Shown here one piece after another: positions 60,670 through 64,000 of a stretch of 64,000 bases of DNA. This stretch comes from Eremothecium cymbalariae DBVPG#7215 (taxonomy: Eukaryota > Ascomycota > Saccharomycetes > Saccharomycetales > Saccharomycetaceae). The notes below the pieces were generated by a model. The model worked only from the letters and a program-made list of their open reading frames with translations, ran no database searches and was not told where the DNA came from. The stretch is taken from the NCBI RefSeq assembly GCF_000235365.1, contig NC_016450.1:620001-684000 (forward strand). Reading direction: 5' to 3'. A program made the position numbers and the translations under genes. Position 1 is the first letter of the stretch, and every line of letters starts with the position of its first letter.

Positions 60670-62363
60670 ATGTCGATCAATCTGGAGCTAGTTAAGTATT
60701 TGGTCGAAAATCACATAACAATCCTTGGGCATCCGGTGGATGGGCAGTTGAAAGATCTTTTTGCGTTGTTTTCGATGTATCTTCAACAATGGGCAGACGA
60801 CTACTATCATCCAATTACTTATAGCAAATTTCTTGAGGACTTGACGGATATTGCACAGATATCGCAGGGGTCTTTGGTGTTTACCAGTGAGAATACATTC
60901 ATGGGATGGGAGAGATTGGAGTGTGTCCATGTTGATCCTTTAAAATATTTGTTTAACAAGTACCACCCTGGATACTACCAAAGCAGTAAAAAGAGTATCA
61001 AAGGGCAAGAATCTTCCACTGATGATACAGGGCCTGATTCTCTATTGGGCAGATTGAATGCAGTCTTGGATACAAATGTTACCACTCCAAGTATGCAAGC
61101 TTTGGTAAAGTTGGAGGATCTTTTGTCGGCCAAGCTGGCGTCATTCCAATTAGCAAAGGAACGTGTGAAACAGACAGTACCATATGCTCCTTATATTCCA
61201 ACATGTAGAGACCTACAACATTCGTCCATATTATCCACAGTAGCGTATATTTCCAACAATAAAGTTATTTCCTTACAAAAGGAAAAACTTTACAAAGCAG
61301 ATAAGGAATGCACCGGGTTGATTCAATGTATCCAATCACATATTCATTTTATACCCAACCTCAAGCCACAAACCGATCTAACATTAGGTGACTGCTCTTA
61401 TTTAGATACTTGCCACAAGTTGAACAGCTGTCGCTATGTGCATTATCTTCAATACGTCCCTGATAGATTGATGCAAATAATAAATCAAACAACAGAACAA
61501 ATGAACAAAATACAAGAAAAAACAGGCAAATTGCATTTTATACGCATGGTGATTGCTGCTCTTCCGTAGTTAAATCCATATTACCATCTCAATGGATTAA
61601 ATGTGATGTCAGGAAGTTTGATTTTACAATTCTGGGTAAGTTTTCAGCTGTCATTGCTGATCCAGCATGGAATATCCATATGAATTTGCCATACGGAACT
61701 TGTAACGATAATGAGTTATTATTATTGCCCCTAGACATATTGCAAGAAGAGGGACTACTATTCCTTTGGGTCACGGGACGTGCCATCGAACTAGGAAAGG
61801 AGTCGCTAATCAACTGGGGTTATAAAGTCATAAATGAAATATCATGGATAAAAACCAATCAGTTGGGTAGAACTATAGTTACTGGCCGTACTGGTCATTG
61901 GTTGAACCATTCAAAAGAACATTTGCTGGTCGGCTTGAAAGGCAACCCCGAATGGTTAAACAAGCAAATTGATATTGATCTTATTATCAGTTCTACAAGG
62001 GAAACAAGTAGAAAACCTGACGAACTTTATGACATGGTAGAAAGAATTGTTGGAACACATGCCAGAAAGCTTGAAATATTTGGAAGAGATCATAATGTAA
62101 GGCCAGGATGGTTCACTATCGGAAACCAACTAACAGGAACATGCATTCATGAATTAGACGTTAAAAGGAAATACGAAAAATTCACTGCTAAGACCAGACA
62201 TAAATCAGAAAGACAAAGCATAGAATTCCTAAATGATACGCCTAAACGCCATATTAATACTAAACCCTTTTATATTAAACAACAGCAACATTCCCAGGGC
62301 TTATCTATCTCTACAGCGCCATACTTGCCTAACAGTTATAACCAATACAGTTTGGTCTCATGA
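60670..62363 (+). pseudogene. IME4: Ime4 N6-adenosine mRNA methyltransferase, broken by one frameshift
   Basis: The first frame (60670-61569) carries the Ime4 N-terminal part, ending in a CCCH-like DCSYLDTCHKLNSCRYVHY segment. Homology then continues one frame back: [30 protein letters not shown] (the DPPW-type catalytic motif, DPAW in yeast), then [25 protein letters not shown] and [12 protein letters not shown]. The catalytic domain is thus present but out of frame. The whole span, 1694 bp, is one short of a multiple of three, and the switch lies near a run of six A (61517-61522). S. cerevisiae Ime4 is 600 residues. It methylates adenosines in meiotic mRNAs with Mum2 and Slz1 and is needed for efficient sporulation. 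I see no splice signals that would solve the shift. Confidence 0.9.
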
Positions 62364-63122
62364 ACCAGATAAACAAATATTTGTTGCTGAATATACCAAT
62401 TTGCTTCTCTAATCACTGTGGTGAGGGGGGGGGGGGGGGTTGATTACGTTTATTCTTCCTGACATAGCACTTGAGTTTATTCCCCACACCTCCCCCACCT
62501 TCTTGACACTAAAGTTTTTGAAAAAGAAACTATGTCAAAAATTGCATCAAAATAAAGGCTATGATTGTAACCGACAAAAACTAAATACGCAGGTTTAATG
62601 GCATATTGAGAGACATAATAGGCATTACTTGACAGGAAATGTTAGAATAATAATTTATAATGGGTGATGCGAGAGAACCGTCCACCGGGACACTTTACTA
62701 GAACTCTAATAGCTATTAGTGATTTCCCATGCACTATTTTTAAATTGTGGTTTATGAGATGACAATAATTTACCCGATATATTGATTTTAGTATGCTTAT
62801 TATTCGGTATATAACTAGCTAGAATTTTAAATAGTTACATTTACTTCCCTTGCAATTCTATTAAATGGCATAACCTGTAGTTTAATGAATCTTTTGGCTT
62901 ATAATTGCAGCATAGGCTACTAGTTTGTCCAATTTGGCACGTATTATGCAAGTTAGATGGGATTCTTTATGCAAATGTGACCCTGTTTTTGCAGTTACAC
63001 GTCTGAACCAAAAAAAGACTTGATTGATTGAAGGATGCTTAATGTTGAATATTGCATTATAAGCGATGATAAAAAATAACTACTAACTATCCTAAACACA
63101 TCAGTGGAGTAATATCATTCAA
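62364..63122. other. Intergenic region IME4-RRG1 with a G15 tract
   Basis: About 760 bp without a gene. A run of fifteen G occupies 62425-62439, directly after the IME4 3' end, and the remainder is AT-rich RRG1 upstream sequence. No tRNA or other RNA gene is seen. Confidence 0.6.
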
Positions 63123-64000
63123 ATGGTCAAACACTTTAGTGAATTAAGGGCCCATATTCATCATGTTAGAAGTTGGTATAGGTACACATTGCGTAATATT
63201 AACCACGGTCCAATTTTTAGTCAAGCCAAGAAAGAAATTCGTGATGTAGTACGATCAACTATACATAAACATCGCGGATCTAAATCAAGTTGGAAAGTTT
63301 ATTCACTTCTTCAAGATATTAGGATACTAAATGAACACATAAGACAGTTGAATTTACCGGGTATATCTTTGTTGCTGCATAAGCATCGAGCTGTTAAGGA
63401 AAAGAAGAACATTGAACTCTTAGATGTGTCAAGAGAAGTCATTTTCCAATCAAATACAAACAAAAATAGAGACCCATTACGCAGCTTTCTGTATTCTGAA
63501 AGGAAGAAAATGGCATTACCTAATGACATTCCAGAGGAATATATCGAAAAGTTAATCGAACCCCTTGTAAAACATCAACGAGGTATTAATGCCTTCCATA
63601 AAGTACAACTGTCATTATCCAAGGGCCCCCCTAAAACTTACTTAAGTTACACAATGACTGGACCTGGTAAACTTTGGTTCGTTAGATCCGCTGTAAATAG
63701 ACGTAAGAAGCAGTCTAAAGCTCTTGGGACTTATATTCGGTTTTGTCGTTTTACTGCTCAAAAGAATTTGGACGCACTGAGAAAATTAGAAAAGGATCTT
63801 CAATGGGCTTTGCAGGAATATGCCTGGGAGGATTACCTTAAAACCGGTAATCTAGTTCATAAAAACCAAGACTTGATTATCTCCTATATTATGGACAGAA
63901 AGAGCTCTAAAACTACAGGCTCAAATCAGATGGAGAGTTTATCTCCTGAAATGGTTAGTTGGCTGGAGCCTATTAAACACTCAATAAACTATTTGCATAC
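63123..64000 (+). CDS. RRG1: Rrg1-like mitochondrial protein (N-terminal part, cut by window edge)
   Basis: The frame is open from the ATG at 63123 to the right edge, 292 codons, starting MVKHFSELRAHIHHVRSWYR. Phrases such as KSSWKVYSLLQDIRILNEHI, LSYTMTGPGKLWFVRS and NRRKKQSKALGTYIR match remembered S. cerevisiae Rrg1 (YDR065W, about 365 residues). Rrg1 is a mitochondrial protein needed for respiratory growth and mitochondrial genome maintenance; its molecular activity is unknown. In S. cerevisiae it is not next to IME4, so gene order changes here. About 70 residues should lie beyond the window. Confidence 0.85.
   Translation, partial: MVKHFSELRAHIHHVRSWYRYTLRNINHGPIFSQAKKEIRDVVRSTIHKHRGSKSSWKVYSLLQDIRILNEHIRQLNLPGISLLLHKHRAVKEKKNIELLDVSREVIFQSNTNKNRDPLRSFLYSERKKMALPNDIPEEYIEKLIEPLVKHQRGINAFHKVQLSLSKGPPKTYLSYTMTGPGKLWFVRSAVNRRKKQSKALGTYIRFCRFTAQKNLDALRKLEKDLQWALQEYAWEDYLKTGNLVHKNQDLIISYIMDRKSSKTTGSNQMESLSPEMVSWLEPIKHSINYLH

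Noticed and set aside
61517..61523. Programmed minus-one slippery site (AAAAAAC) in IME4
   Set aside because: The heptamer is not in the frame required for the standard slippery codons, no following pseudoknot is evident, and no such event is known for this family.

Overview
The window is nuclear DNA of a budding yeast in the Saccharomycetaceae. Nearly every gene can be matched to a Saccharomyces cerevisiae gene from remembered sequence; no search was run. Introns are rare and carry yeast signals (GTATGT, TACTAAC), and the tRNA genes are of S. cerevisiae type. Gene order interleaves pieces that lie on two different S. cerevisiae chromosomes: MUS81-EFT-VPS17-ATO3 mixes YDR384-388 with YOR132/133, and GLC7-EMP24-YIP4-MDS3/PMD1-GCN1 mixes YER132/133 with YGL195-200. 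That is the order expected in a species that did not undergo the whole-genome duplication, most likely near Zygosaccharomyces, Torulaspora or Zygotorulaspora. Genus and species cannot be fixed from this sequence alone.

Layout. 0-12.6 kb: RVS167 (cut by the left edge), CIN10-like transporter, MUS81, elongation factor 2, VPS17, a 2.1-kb gene-free stretch and ATO3. 12.9-13.5 kb: tRNA-Asp, tRNA-Ser(AGA), an inverted pair of LTR fragments and tRNA-Met. 13.9-22.3 kb: IOC3/ESC8, a bacterial-type PI-PLC X-domain protein absent from S. cerevisiae, an unrecognised RING/U-box-like plus propeller-like protein, and lipoate ligase AIM22. 22.6-35.1 kb: POP4, SHG1, YBR259W-like, SSH1 (with a previously unmarked 87-nt intron), MIC12, TAE1, RGD1 and the cullin RTT101. 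35.3-36.8 kb: a second tRNA/LTR cluster (Cys, Leu-CAA, Ser-GCU, three LTR copies). 37-48 kb: EMP24, GLC7 (458-nt intron), YIP4 (frameshifted) and the single MDS3/PMD1 homologue. 48.4-64 kb: GCN1, a small YGL194C-A-like membrane protein, a Zn2Cys6 regulator, HOS2, IME4 (frameshifted) and RRG1 (cut by the right edge).

The genes are ordinary eukaryotic single-gene units rather than operons. Functional themes recur by chance of position: translation and its control (EFT, GCN1, TAE1), secretion and endosomes (VPS17, SSH1, EMP24, YIP4, RVS167), chromatin (IOC3, SHG1, HOS2), genome stability (MUS81, RTT101) and mitochondria (AIM22, MIC12, RRG1). The main surprises are the SSH1 intron, two genes each broken by what looks like one missing base in a short homopolymer, an unusual residue beside the eEF2 diphthamide, the PI-PLC gene, a G-rich island between GLC7 and YIP4, and solo LTRs at tRNA clusters that coincide with breaks in gene order.
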